Part shown: in pieces, positions 1 to 13,100 of the stretch | How positions within the stretch are numbered: the stretch's first letter is position 1 | Layout of the letters: each line of letters starts with the position of its first letter | Assembly: GCF_016801865.2 (NCBI RefSeq) | Contig: NC_068937.1 | Coordinates: 123,353,225 to 123,417,224 of the forward strand | From: Culex pipiens pallens | Taxonomy: Eukaryota; Arthropoda; Insecta; Diptera; Culicidae | Direction of reading: 5' to 3' | Length of the DNA stretch: 64,000 nt | Made by a program: the position numbers and the translations under genes | The notes under the pieces: model-generated | The model's database searches: none | Told to the model about the DNA's origin: nothing | Seen by the model: the letters and a program-made list of their open reading frames with translations, nothing else

Positions 1-907
1 TATTTACCCGGCGTTGAAAGCGTGGGTGGGAGCTATTGTGAAAGGGGTTCTTGTTTTGGAACCGTCTGACAGGATGGACTACAATAACTGGAGTTGAAAT
101 TTAACGAAATGTAATTAACAGTTAGAAATTGTCGGCTGGTATCCGGTTACGGTTGCTCTCTCCTGTTGACCGGCGACAGCGATGTCTCCTACCGATATCG
201 AGATAAAAATGTTAATGTTTTTTGAATTCTCTGACAGCTGTTAAAAGGATTAATATGAACCTTTAATTAACTGCATTAACAACTATGTTGTTCCGTTGTG
301 CAACTACTTACTTTTCTTGACTTTCTTGGGCAGAGATTAGACCATTCGTCATTTCTAGTGATTGTTGCTGGACCGCTTCGTTCGCCTTCACTACAAAAAA
401 ATCTTTTCTGACATTCTGCTTTCTTTCGTTCACACACGAACGAATAAGTGCAACGCAAAGTCACTCACAATATCATTTGAGTCTCACCAGAAATACATTC
501 GCGAAGAGCACGTTCGTTTGCCATTCTACCGACATTCCGATCACCTGCACCATGACTGCATTCAAATGTTTGCTGTCACCACGCAGAACCACACGAGCGA
601 GAGAGAGAGACAAAAGAGAGAAAGAGCATGCTGCTTCGGGGCGGACGGCTGCTTAAGTGTTGAACTCGGTTTTTTTTTCGTTTCAACTTCGTGTATGTCT
701 GTGTGTGAGCATTCAAATATGGTTGGCTATGATGAGTGCTGACTGAAAGCACATTCAAATTTTGTTCAATCACTGTCAGTGATCGTTCCCCTTTAATCGT
801 CATCATTATAACGCCATTTTTCAGTACTCATTTGAGTGCGGAAATGACGACGCTCAAGACACCTCAAAAATCAATTTAAAAAATTATCCAATCTCCAACC
901 CTTCCAG
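1..907 (+). other. 3' part of an upstream intron of the dynein gene
   Basis: No dynein-like coding segment or other gene is visible. The stretch holds AG-rich simple sequence near 597-640 and otherwise ordinary AT-rich sequence. It ends in a pyrimidine-rich acceptor (ttccag) at 902-907. The next exon begins with the third base of a split codon, so at least one more exon lies upstream. Confidence 0.7.
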
Positions 908-1106
908 GCACTCGGCGAGCACCGTGTTCCGCTGCGCCACTAACTGTGCCGATATGTTGCGCTCGTGGAAGCGCTCCTACATGGATACCCGCGCCCAGAT
1001 CGAGCGGTCCGGCATCGGTTCCCGGTGGGAGTTTGACCGGAACGTGCTCTTCCGGGACGTGGACCACATGACCCGCATCAGCCAGGACACAGCCAATGTG
1101 GCGAAG
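908..1106 (+). CDS. DNAH10: Dynein exon 1: tail DHC_N1
   Basis: First exon seen in the window, 66 residues. It includes the tail motif RWEFDR followed by a phenylalanine-rich helix, matching the human DNAH10 region around WKKAYFDTR...RWEFDR. It opens with one base of a split codon and ends on a whole codon before donor GTGGGG. Confidence 0.9.
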
Positions 1107-4100
1107 GTGGGGTGCTAGGAGCCGCCGATTTTTTTTAAATTTATTTTACTTTGTACACATCTATTTGGCAGGTTTTCTTGGAGTTTGAGGCCATGTTTGA
1201 CCATCACTTGAAGACGATGATCAGCGACCCGGAAGAAGTGGACAACATTCTGAAAAAGGTTCGTACCCCTAGTTTGGATTACGTTTTTAAGAAGTTTCAA
1301 AGACTCGTATTTAAAAAAAAATGATTGAAAGCCGTCACGAAATCAAACAAAACATTTGAAAATGGATTTTCCTCAGATTTTTGCGGAGTTTTGCCCAATT
1401 AGAGGGGTTCAAGTTTACTTTTCACCTTCAATTACAGAGCTGAATTGCATGGTTCCAATTCCAATTCCAATTCAGTCCAGTAATGGGCGGCGTAAAATAA
1501 AATTTGAACCGCCCTGACCACGACCCTCGAATCAAACTGAACCGGTAGAAATGTTAACTCGAGTGTTTGATGCAGGGTGCTTTTCCAGAATAAACAAAAA
1601 CAATTCAAAAGGGAGAAAGTTTTATGTTTTCCCTGCTGCATCGAGTACTTTCCCGTCAGTGTACTCCAGCATATTTTTTTCCACTCGGGAAATTGATTGC
1701 TGGTGGTTCAGGTATTGGGATTTGGGAAAGGGCAATAGAAATTACCATATCATTGCAATTCGTTCCCGGGGGAAATTGGGGAAGTTTAGAAGAAAAAAAA
1801 TTAAGTTTATTTTACCAAACCAAAAGAGTAAGTTTAAAAATTAAAAAAAAGCTATAAAAAAATCAACCCGCTCTCCCTTACAAATCGCTAGGAAAACAAG
1901 GAAATTTCAGCCAATCGAGGTCACCAGCGGTGGCAAAAAAAAACCCAGAAGAAGAGTTCTTCCAATTTCGGACTACCGATGATTGGTCGGAAAATTATTC
2001 CAAACTGTTTTCCGATGATTGTTTATTCAACAGGGCTTCCTGTTGGAGGTGTGTGCATCCGTGCGCGCGATTTCCATCTTGTTTAAGAGTGCGGGGGAGG
2101 GAAAAAACTTTGAACACATTGCTTAAATGCTCCACTAATGAGGAAGAGTGGGGAAAATTCCAGACTGGGAAATGATCGATTGTTGGTGAAATCTGGGTTT
2201 GTTTTCTGTGATGAATGATTGTGTTTGGCAGGGAAAACTTTACGCGGTCGATCCGTACTGAGAGTAGGTGTAGTGTTTGTTGAATGGCTAGGAGCAACAA
2301 AATAAAATAATGTTCATAATAAAACAGTTATTACAATAACGACAAACTCGATCATAACTGAAATACATTTTCGATTAAATCCCCAAAGAAAATCACCTGC
2401 CAAAATCGTGCTCGCACATTTCCCGAATGCATAATCAATCAGCAAATTTATGGGATATCATTTTTTCACCACCTACCTACCTCTTCCAACCTCACCTCAC
2501 CAGGTTTATCGGCTCATCAATCACATCATTTCGGTGGACTACGACATCTTCGCGCCGAGCAACCTGGCGAACTGGGAGGCCACTCTGGAGTACTTTTACA
2601 AGGGCGTCGAACAGGTGGAGCACGAGGCCCGTACGGCCCTGGACCAGTGCATCGGAGCGCTCAGGTGAGTCTTGAGCTAGCAAATGAGCGATTTGAAGTT
2701 TTATATTGTTTTTTTTTCACTTTTCGTGGATTCAAATTAAAAAAATATATATATTTAAATATTAATTTTGACTAAATATATAGTATTTTAAAAGCACCCT
2801 AATCACCATATAAATCAATCCTACAAATTGAGCGGCGCTACTGCCTTGAGATTATTTGACGATTTTTCCTCTCCCCCTCCAATCCAATTGGCAACAGGTC
2901 GGCCAACCTGGGCCTCGAGCTGATCAAGAACCTGGACCAGATGGAGACCCGGCCGTCGTTGGCGTGCCATTTGTCATCCAAGTACGAAAACATTATGAAA
3001 CAATTCCTGGCGGAAGTCGGCATGGTCGAGCACGAGTTTCTGGTACGTAAATGGAAAGTGGGGCGGAAAAAAATGCTTCCTACCGGAAATTTATTGTCAT
3101 TTTTATGCTTGTCTACAGCCGCGAAACCGGTTTTCTGGGGTGGGATTTCTGGCGGCGGCATTGCTTTCGAGTTCTTTACTGGAAGTTTCCCGTTAGAAGG
3201 TTCACGCTGCGAATCATAATGCTTTTCCAGGTGGAATACATATTTTGTGCTGCCGGTGGAGCTGGAAAGCTTCCTGTTTTGACACATTGAGGCAGAAATG
3301 GGTTGTGTCTGAGTTGTGTAGACAGTGTATGTAGACAAACACACTCATTTATCCTTGCTCGATTTTTCATGCTTTTTTCTAATTTTAAACGCCATGTTCG
3401 TGTTTAGCGACTCAAAATTAGTTAAATTCGTGTGATTATTATGACTAAATATTTTTTTAATACTCCATTGCCGCCATATTGGCCGCCATCTTGAATTAAA
3501 CATTCTCAGATCACTTGGTGGATTTTTTTTAGTCATAATTGATTGCAACGACCCAAAATAAGACTACCGTCAGTGGGGGTGACATTGGGTCTGGGGGGTG
3601 AGATTGGGTCAAAGTGATTTTTTACGGATTTTACCATTTCTCAGGTTCTTCTCAATGAAAATGAATTCTGTTGAAAGGGTTGTGTAGGGGACATCTTAAG
3701 ATGACTCCGCTGAAAAAATCTCGTTCCTAGAACAAATCCTGTGATTTTGGCAGCTGTCTAAAGTTGGGGTACGTTTTTGGCCAAAAATGACCTCTCGAAA
3801 AATCATTTTTCTAATATTTTTGTTAGAATTGCTCGAAAACTACCCAAATGTTTGAAAATCTCCACTTCAAACATTGTAGCATGTCAATACGATTCCCTCG
3901 AACAAGAAACACTGTTAGATGACTTGTTTTTACCATATCGTTGTATTTGAGCATCATTTTAGTTTCATTTGACCCAATGTCACCCCCTCTAAGGGGTGAG
4001 ATTGGGTCAATTTTAAAACTATTGGCATTTAAGGTAGTGTTCATCAAAATCCACCATATTTTGGGAAAATGTTAGTAAACTATCTAAGAACAAATCTACG

Positions 4101-7100
4101 ATGAAAGATTTTCGATGTTATTTAAATTGTTTTTGTTATTAAGAAAATACTAGAGGTGTATCGTTTTTTGACCCATAGTCACCCCCACTGACGGTACTAA
4201 AAAATTGTAGGTATCTGGGCCAGATCGGGACTACAGTCTGTATAGGGGGATGGCGTCGCTATTTTTAGACCACGTTTTCCACTTTTTCTCATCGAAACCG
4301 ACTACTTTATCGACTTCATTTTGCTGGGCGAGATAGGACGCCGTCTATTTTTAGACGCTGACTCAGCACTTTTCCACTCTTGCACTTAAAAAAAACCGGT
4401 GGCAGCACGATGTAACGCCACATCCCTATAGGGACAGCAGGTTTTAGAGCACTTAAAAGCTTGAAATTTGGAAATCGATGCACTATTTTTGTTAATCTGT
4501 GTCTGTTCTATCCGAAACCAATCAATGATGCCCAAAGATTGTACAGTAACGAGGCTAAAACAGCTGTCCTAATTCTCCCCATGTGCCCCGATTCACCCCA
4601 GTTGATTGTAATACAAAAAATAACTTATCTTCTATAAATATAACAAATTTCGACGGTTTTGTTCGAACGCAAATCAGTTCAATACGGAGCGTCGGATCGA
4701 GGTATCTTTGTTGCGTTGGGTTCGTATAAGTCCAAGGAAGGTTCTTACGCCAAAAAGTGTCAACTTTAACTAGAGGGTGACGAGCGGGAATTCCCGGGAA
4801 ATCGGCAATTTTTGAGCCTCTCGATTCCCGGGAAATTTGGTCGAGACTCCCGGGAATTTCGACACTTATGAATATTATAAGCAAAATAATATAATGCCAA
4901 TAAGTGACATTAGATAAGTTAAATTCAATACATAGAAAAAAAATGGCCATTTCTAAGTTCAACCAAAGCATCAATATCTGCAAATGCTGACACGACCACA
5001 AAGTTGGGGAACTAAATATTTACATAAAAAACTAGCTGACACAACAAAGAAATTAATAGCTAAAGAAAGTATTTGAAAAAAGTGAACTTCCCTACTTCAA
5101 AGTTGAATTATATTTTATTTAAACTCTGATATCTTTTGTAAAATTCAAGATAGCCAATTTAGGTTCAGTTTTCCTCTCAATTATTTTGATATTTTTTCCC
5201 TGAATATTTACATTTTAAAATATTTATATTTACAGATAGTTTAGGAAGAAAAGCAACTTATAATGATGTTTTGTATATTTGTTTGTAAGGTCCTAACCTG
5301 GTCGCAGCACCTAAAAGGACCTAATAAAAATAAGTTGTGAAACAAAAAATAGTTGTTTGTCATGAATATAAAGGTAATGCAAATCTCTACATGGTTACTT
5401 AAAATGATTTTTTATTGAACAACTAATAATTAAATGTACTTGAGTTTATTTTATTGTAATAAATGTATTAAATTTCTTTTAAATTATTGGCAACCTATCA
5501 ATAATTTGGCATAAAACCTCAAATTCCCGGGTCCCGGGAATTCCCGGGAAATAGCAAAATTCAACTCTCGATTCCCGGGAAATTGAAAATCTCGAGAATC
5601 GTCACCCTCTAACTTTAACCACTCTGGAACCGATTCCGAAACATTGGCAAATTGTATGGGAAAAGCTTAGTAAAAAATAAAGTTTAATACAGGAGGCTGA
5701 ATAAGCAAACAAGCTAAAAACGTCAAGAAACGAATAAAAAAAAGGTGCAGGTGGTTATGTTACACATGACCAGTATGACAAAGAACTTTGCAAGATGATT
5801 GTTGAAATTTTCGATTAGAATGTCCGGTCCAAATTTCTCCATGATTCCCATATAATTACGTCCTATCAAACTGAGGGGACGGAAATTGCAAGTGGAGCTA
5901 AAATAGAATTCAAGGTGAAATCAATCGACTTTCACTCACCACTCGAAAGTTACCAAGATGCTGAAATGTTTTTGCAAGGCTGTTGCAAGCAATCGGCGGC
6001 AGGAAAGTAAATTTTAACAGCAAACATTAAAACTGCCCTTTTCAGGGTTCTAATTGATTACAAAATAGTTTTTTTTAAATTTCCAGAAACTGATTTTCGC
6101 AGCGGCACAAAAAAAAATACTTCGCAGCAATCTATTTATTACTTCAATTGGGTCCTAAAATGAAGCTTAGATTGCTGATATTATTGTTTACAGCGATAAA
6201 GCTTATTTTTCTGAGTACAATGACTCTTTGTACAACCACAAAGAGTTTAAAATGGATTTTTAAATCAATTTTGAAAAATTATCCTCGCGGTCCTCCTTGA
6301 CAGAAAAGCTCCTACTTGACAGCTCGTTCCAAGGGGACCATAGTTGATCCATCGAAAAAATGTTGTCTCGTCAATTTTTTTTTTGCATTAAAATGAAAAA
6401 AAGTGATCAGAAATGGTTTTTAATCGTGTTTTTTATCGTTGTACATAAAAATTGACATAGGGCTTTAGTACCCAATTTATTTTTACTGCTTAGTTTTAGA
6501 TAATGGCCAAATGCAACTTTTCATGTCCAGTATCGGAAACCATAAAGTTTGATACCCATATTGCCCCAACTCTTATGGTTCGGCAAATGTCCGCCATCGG
6601 AACATCCGCGGGGCCTCCGGCTACTCCGGATTGTGGCCACTACTGCCGAAATGTCAAATTTCATGTCCAGTATCGAAAACCATAAAGTTTGATACCCATA
6701 TTGCCCTAACTCTTATGGTTCGGCAAATGTCCCCCATCGGAACATCCGCGGGGCCTCCGGCCACTCCGGATAGTTGCCACCACTGCCAAAATGTCAAAAT
6801 TCATGTTCAGTATCAAAAACCATAAAGTTTGATACTCATATTGCCCTAACTCTTATGGTTCGGCAAATGTCCCCCATCGGAACATCCGCGGGGCCTCCGG
6901 CCACTCCGGATAGTTGCCACCACTGCCGAAATGTCAAATTTCATGTTCAGTATCAAAAACCATAAAGTTTGATACCCATATTGCGCCAACTTTTATGGTT
7001 CGGCAAATGTCCCCCATCGGAACATCCGCGGGGCCTCCGGCCACTCCGGATAGTTGCCACCACTGCCAAAATGTCAAATTTCATGTTCAGTATCAAAAAC

Positions 7101-10100
7101 CATAAAGTTTGATACCCATATTGCCCTAACTCTTATGGTTCGGCAAATGTCCCCCATCGGAACATCCGCGGGGCCTCCGGCCACTCCGGATAGTTGCCAC
7201 CACTGCCGAAATGTCAAATTTCATGTCCAGTATCAAAAACCATAAAGTTTGATACCCATATTGCCCCAACTCTTATGGTTCGGCAAATGTCCCCCATCGG
7301 AACATCCGCGGGGCCTTCGGCCGCTTCGCATAGTGGCCACTACTGCCGATATGTCAAATTTCATGTCCAGTATCAAAAACCATAAAGTTTGATACCCATA
7401 TTGCCCTAACTCTTATGGTTCGGCAAATGTCCCCCATCGGAACATCCGCGGGGCCTCCGGCCACTCCGGATAGTTGCCACCACTGCCAAAATGTCAAATT
7501 TCATGTTCAGTATCAAAAACCATAAAGTTTGATACCCATATTGCGCCAACTTTTATGGTTCGGCAAATGTCCCCCATCGGAACATCCGCGGGGCCTCCGG
7601 CCACTCCGGATAGTTGCCACCACTGCCAAAATGTCAAATTTCATGTTCAGTATCAAAAACCATAAAGTTTGATACCCATATTGCGCCAACTTTTATGGTT
7701 CGGCAAATGTCCCCCATCGGAACATCCGCGGGGCCTCCGGCCACTCCGGATAGTTGCCACCACTGCCAAAATGTCAAATTTCATGTTCAGTATCAAAAAC
7801 CATAAAGTTTGATACCCATATTGCGCCAACTTTTATGGTTCGGCAAATGTCCCCCATCGGAACATCCGCGGGGCCTCCGGCCACTCCGGATAGTTGCCAC
7901 CACTGCCGAAATGTCAAATTTCATGTTCAGTATCAAAAACCATAAAGTTTGATACCCATATTGCCCTAACTCTTATGGTTCGGCAAATGTCCCCCATCGG
8001 AACATCCGCGGGGCCTCTGGCCACTCCGGATAGTTGCCACCACTGCCGAAATGTCAAATTTCATGTCCAGTATCAAAAACCATAAAGTTTGATACCCATA
8101 TTGCCCCAACTCTTATGGTTCGGCAAATGTCCCCCATCGGAACATCCGCGGGGCCTTCGGCCACTTCGCATAGTGGCCACTACTGCCGATATGTCAAATT
8201 TCATGTCCAGTATCAAAAACCATAAAGTTTGATACCCATATTGCCCTAACTCTTATGGTTCGGCAAATGTCCCCCATCGGAACATCCGCGGGGCCTCCGG
8301 CCACTCCGGATAGTTGCCACCACTGCCGAAATGTCAAATTTCATGTTCAGTATCAAAAACCATAAAGTTTGATACCCATATTGCGCCAACTTTTATGGTT
8401 CGGCAAATGTCCCCCATCGGAACATCCGCGGGGCCTCCGGCCACTCCAGATAGTTGCCACCACTGCCAAAATGTCAAATTTCATGTTCAGTATCAAAAAC
8501 CATAAAGTTTGATACCCATATTGCCCTAACTCTTATGGTTCGGCAAATGTCCCCCATCGGAACATCCGCGGGGCCTCCGGCCACTCCGGATAGTTGCCAC
8601 CACTGCCGAAATGTCAAATTTCATGTTCAGTATCAAAAACCATAAAGTTTGATACCCATATTGCCCCAACTTTTATGGTTCGGCAAATGTCCCCCTTTGG
8701 AACATCCGCGGGGCCTTCGGCCACTTCGCATAGTGGCCACTACTGCCGAAATGTCAAATTTCATGTCCAGTATCAAAAACCATAAAGTTTGATACCCATA
8801 TTGCCCCAACTCTTATGGTTCGGAAAATTTTCCCTCATCGGAACACCCCCCGGGGACTCGGGCCCCTCCGAATTGTGGCCACTAGGTGTGAGCAAACTCG
8901 TGTAGGGCAACAGGTAGCTGCACTGCAGAAACCAGATGCACACAAATGAAGCTCTTCAGCCCGCGTTTGTGTGTATGCGTAATTCGGTGCTCTTTCAAGC
9001 ACCAAACTTGCCTCTCGATTTCCCTTCCGCACACACAAACACTCACTACCGTACCCAACCAGATTTTTGAAGAATACTCTTTCGTGTGAATTGGCTCTGA
9101 AAAGGGCCATTTTAACGTCCTATGACGTTGATAAAACCATGCGATGATGACACTCCAAGTTTGCTCCAAGTTGCCGGCAATTTTCCCTCCAGCGCCTGCT
9201 CTGCCTCTCTTTCCAGAACAATTCTCTCCTTCCTCTCGGCGGCTCTGCTGTGCTGCTGCTGCTTCTCGATCCTCCTCGTGCAAAGCTTCGGACTTGTTTG
9301 AGCTTCGACCGGTGGCGCGGCGCTCTTTTATAACCTCGCTTGGCTGTGACGGCTCGACACTTTCGAAGCAGTGGCAGAGAGCAAAATTTGCTAAGTGCTA
9401 GATACTTGAATCTGATTAATGTGTTCGGGAAAGGTTGCGCTCAACCAATCAGCGACCGGGATTACTCCGGTCTGATTTTTTATTTTCGGCTTAACTTTTA
9501 AGTACTTTAACAAAGTTTTATCAACTTTACGAGGTAGTCTACTTGTACTTTAAGACTTCCTCTTTCGTTTGGTGGGTAAAACATAAAGATTGTTTGATAG
9601 GGGGGGAAGATATAAGCATTTGAAAGACGACACAAATCGTTACACTTTCGCTTCGCGAAATTTTGGATTGACACCCGTAGACAGTGCCCTTAGGTAAAAG
9701 TTCTTTGTCAAAAGACAAGACGAAGTTTGTCGGGTTTAGCTTATATTTTTAAAAAAATCTGGAAAAATCAGAACTGTAACAACTCTGTTGAAGTTTAATT
9801 TTGCTTTTCTAGCTTAATTTCTTCAATTATGACACAACATTTTTTTTTACTGAAACGCTAATGTTTCAAAACATTTGAAATATATTATCAGAACTTTAAA
9901 AACATCCTTGTACACACCCAGAGGATAAAGAGCAAAATGTAAAATGGTAATATGAACTGACGGAGAGGATAAATCCCAAATTACCAAAAGTACTTTACTC
10001 GTGGGTTATTTTAAAAAAAAAACATCCTTAAAAAAGTGTCGATATCGAGACTCGAACCCGAGACCTTCGGCATATTGAACTGCACCTTTGCCGTAATGGT

Positions 10101-13100
10101 CACCACGGTTCGGTGATTAAGTGGCGGTTATTTGTTTATATAAGCCACTCAATGGGATGAACTGTTTTAATGAACGAATGAACACGATTTGTTGTTGTTG
10201 TAGCGCGAGAGGTCTTTACTCTCGTCAAATAGAACTTTCCTCTCGTTTCTTTTCGAAAGGACTGTCGCATGGACTTTTACTTTGGGTGCAGTACCAATAT
10301 TTAAAAAAGTTGAAATTGTAGATCATAAATATTGCGCAAACATAAAAAAGTTAACTAAGTTTTACCTACCGAACAAGATTAAATGGCAATATTCATATAA
10401 AATAATATTTATGCGATTTCTCTTTGATCTTCCTACCCAGTGAGAATTTTAGCTTGAGCCAAATCGACCCGATTCTCGAGCTAACATTCTCACTGGGTAG
10501 TAACTTCCATCCTATTGCTGCTTCAGAAAAACTTTTCCGCTTCACCGAAATTTTCCGGAAAAAATACCTCCGAAACGAACCCGAATCGTTTCCTTCTCGG
10601 ATGTCATAAAAAAAGAAATTCTGCCACCTTCACCGCACTGCTGCTATCCGAAACAATCTACGACGATTATATATTTTCCCCTCTCTGAACCATCATCTTC
10701 ACCGTAATTTTCCCAGCCTCTCTTGCTGAACCGCAGTCAAACTATTTTGTATTATTAATTTTTTCCGGGCCCCGGCAAAACTTTTGCCGAGCGCGAGCGC
10801 AATTTTGTGGTAATCTGCTTACCTGTTTTGGCCAGTCACTTTCTACGTTTTTTTGTATTTTCCGCCTCAGAAAAACAAAAGCAACCCCCCGCTGCAACGG
10901 AACCAGCCCCGCCACGTGGGCGCGGTCTTTTGGGAGCGCTCCCTGCTGGCCTTCATCCGCAAATCCATGACAGCTTTTCGAGAGGTTCGTTGACAATTTA
11001 TGGCACGGTTATCCTTTTCGGTAACTGTATACTTTTCCCCATTTTTTTTTTTTTTTTTTTTCGGCAAAACAGTTTGAAAGTTCACCACGAATCACGGCAA
11101 ATCCGACTGCAGCCGGTGATCCAAAAGCCCTAGTACGGATGGGTGGAGGAGGCGACGAGGGCGGTCCGGATTGTTCCCAGAAGCGGTCCGCCTTCAGCCA
11201 GTACATTCAGCTGGTGAAGAACATCCGGGAGTACGAGAAGGACAACTTTCAGGAATTTACGGTCTACGGAACGCGCACCGTCAACAGCGTCCTCAAGCGG
11301 AACATTCTGAAGCTGGAGTTTTGCGAGCCGATCTACGGTGAGTACATTCTCAAAAAAAAAAAAACAAACTACTAACTTGATGTTGACTACATTTTAAACT
11401 TTTCGCAGAACTCGAACAGGAGAAACGCTCGGCACGGCTCAAGAAAGCGGACACCCTGGCCAAGGGTTCCCGGAAGCCGTCGGCTCTGATGGCCGGCACC
11501 GATCGGACCAAGTACTCGAACATTGCGACGGCCGTCCGGTGGATCGTGAACCGGCCCGAATCGCAGAACCCGGAACTGACGCTGGCCCAGAAGCTGGTCC
11601 GGGCTTCCCGGAACACTCCCCCGCCTGGATCGACTGGGACCAACACGCCAGCGACGACGACCAGTGGTGCCGGGGAGTTCAAGATGCGACAGGCGCAACG
11701 TAAGTAGTGACAGAATTGACAGAATCACATTGTATTAAAAAACACTTGTGTACTTACCAAAAGGCTCGATGATTCTCTTACCTGCTTTAGATTCGTTGTT
11801 ACACGAGTCAAGTAGCTAAATATTTAGGTCCGTATTATTTTTTAATTTCATACATATCAGCATCAATTTTCTTCTCAGTCATTATGGTACTTTTGGTCTG
11901 AAGTCCGTACTTAAAAGCCCTAACATAAACATCTGTTTTTATACCGCTTGTAAGCCCCATTGAATCTAACAACCCCATAATTTCCGCACTCAGCAAAACT
12001 GAAAAATTGATTTCCCCGCCAGAAAAAAAAACCGTGCTGACGAATCATTTTACCCACTGCAAAGTCATCGAGCCGTTAACCGTTTCACTTTCAACCCTTT
12101 GGGCAATATTTTCAACTTCCCCCCACAGCCCCCTCCAACACTTCTGTTTCCTTCCTTTGCAGTGATGGTGTCGGCAGTAACCCAGAAGCGGCTTCCCACG
12201 TGGCGCGAGGTGATTGGTGACTCGGTTCTCATTGAATTCAAGCTAAAGTTCGCCGTAAATTTCTCCTACGGTAAGCTTCATCCCCTTCGTTGAAGAAGAC
12301 GACTTTTTTCCCCGGCCTAACCAATGGACTACGAGGTGGGAGTGTCGACCTGTTTGAAAAACACTGACTGAGCTGATTTTTCTTTGGCGAAGACGTCGAC
12401 GAATTTTTGAGAGACTGATTATCATTTCCAATAACACTTCTGCACTTGGGAAAAAGAGCCGTTGAAGAGTCTCTGGGAGGGTTTTTTTCAAAACTCTTGT
12501 TCTTCTTCTCTTTTTTTCGCCCCACCGCAGACATATTCGATGTCATCAGTGAAGGTCAGCAGTTTGAGTACCTGGGATTCACGCTCTGCCCCGCCATTAG
12601 GACCGCCATTATGCGAAAGGTAAGCATTTTATAGCCGGCCAGACAGAGGTCTGCACTATAGGGTGTTGGGGCTGAGAAGGAGAAGGGTGATGTTCAGCTT
12701 GAATGTTTGGGTTGGACAGGAGAGGGGTTGAGTGAGGGAAAGCAGTTTGGATGATAAACATGGAACTCCTTTTTTCGGAGCACGGATAAAATGAAATTAC
12801 AAATTATAAATGTTTAAATCTTAAAAAAAAAAAACGTGTTTAAAATACAAATAAAAACTGACCATTAAGGGCGTATTAGACTATGACAAACAAACAAACA
12901 AACTCGCACTTTTTCGTGTTTGACAGTTTGCCAAACTCGCAAACAAGGTAAAATATATGTAGGCTGACGTTTCTGCAAACAAATGCAGGTAAACAAACAA
13001 AGCAGACGAAATGCCAAACTGTCAAAAAGAGCGAGTTGGTTTGTTTGTTCCTTATGGTACGTTCGTTCCGCTGGCACCGACGATTGCGGCACTTAGTGCC

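Larger units (their letters stand above)
3043..10870 (+). other. Intron 4, 7.8 kb, repeat-rich
   Basis: The largest intron. It holds a 628-bp TA-flanked MITE, a hAT-like MITE nested in an older repeat, the 140-bp satellite array, a tRNA-like SINE head on the minus strand near 10037-10110, and a 68-bp foldback. I see no gene in 5760-6480 or 8890-9640. Confidence 0.75.

Noticed and set aside
362..742. 126-residue open frame as an upstream dynein exon or separate gene
   Set aside because: No dynein similarity, low-complexity charged sequence, and no supporting splice structure.
4555..5001. Minus-strand frame of 148 residues sharing TFWRKNLPW with a frame at 13786-13971
   Set aside because: The similarity comes from the shared interspersed repeat. 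The frame crosses the end of the hAT-like insertion, so it is not a conserved protein.
6503..8785. A series of 60-64-residue open frames, one per 140-bp monomer, all ending in KP
   Set aside because: They start at non-ATG codons, shift frame from copy to copy because 140 is not a multiple of three, and simply mirror the satellite.
6503..8885. Possible CRISPR array
   Set aside because: The copies are contiguous with no unique spacers, and the context is a eukaryotic intron.
9300..9400. TATA-like CTTTTATAA as an internal promoter in intron 4
   Set aside because: No initiator, downstream first exon or start codon context could be tied to it.
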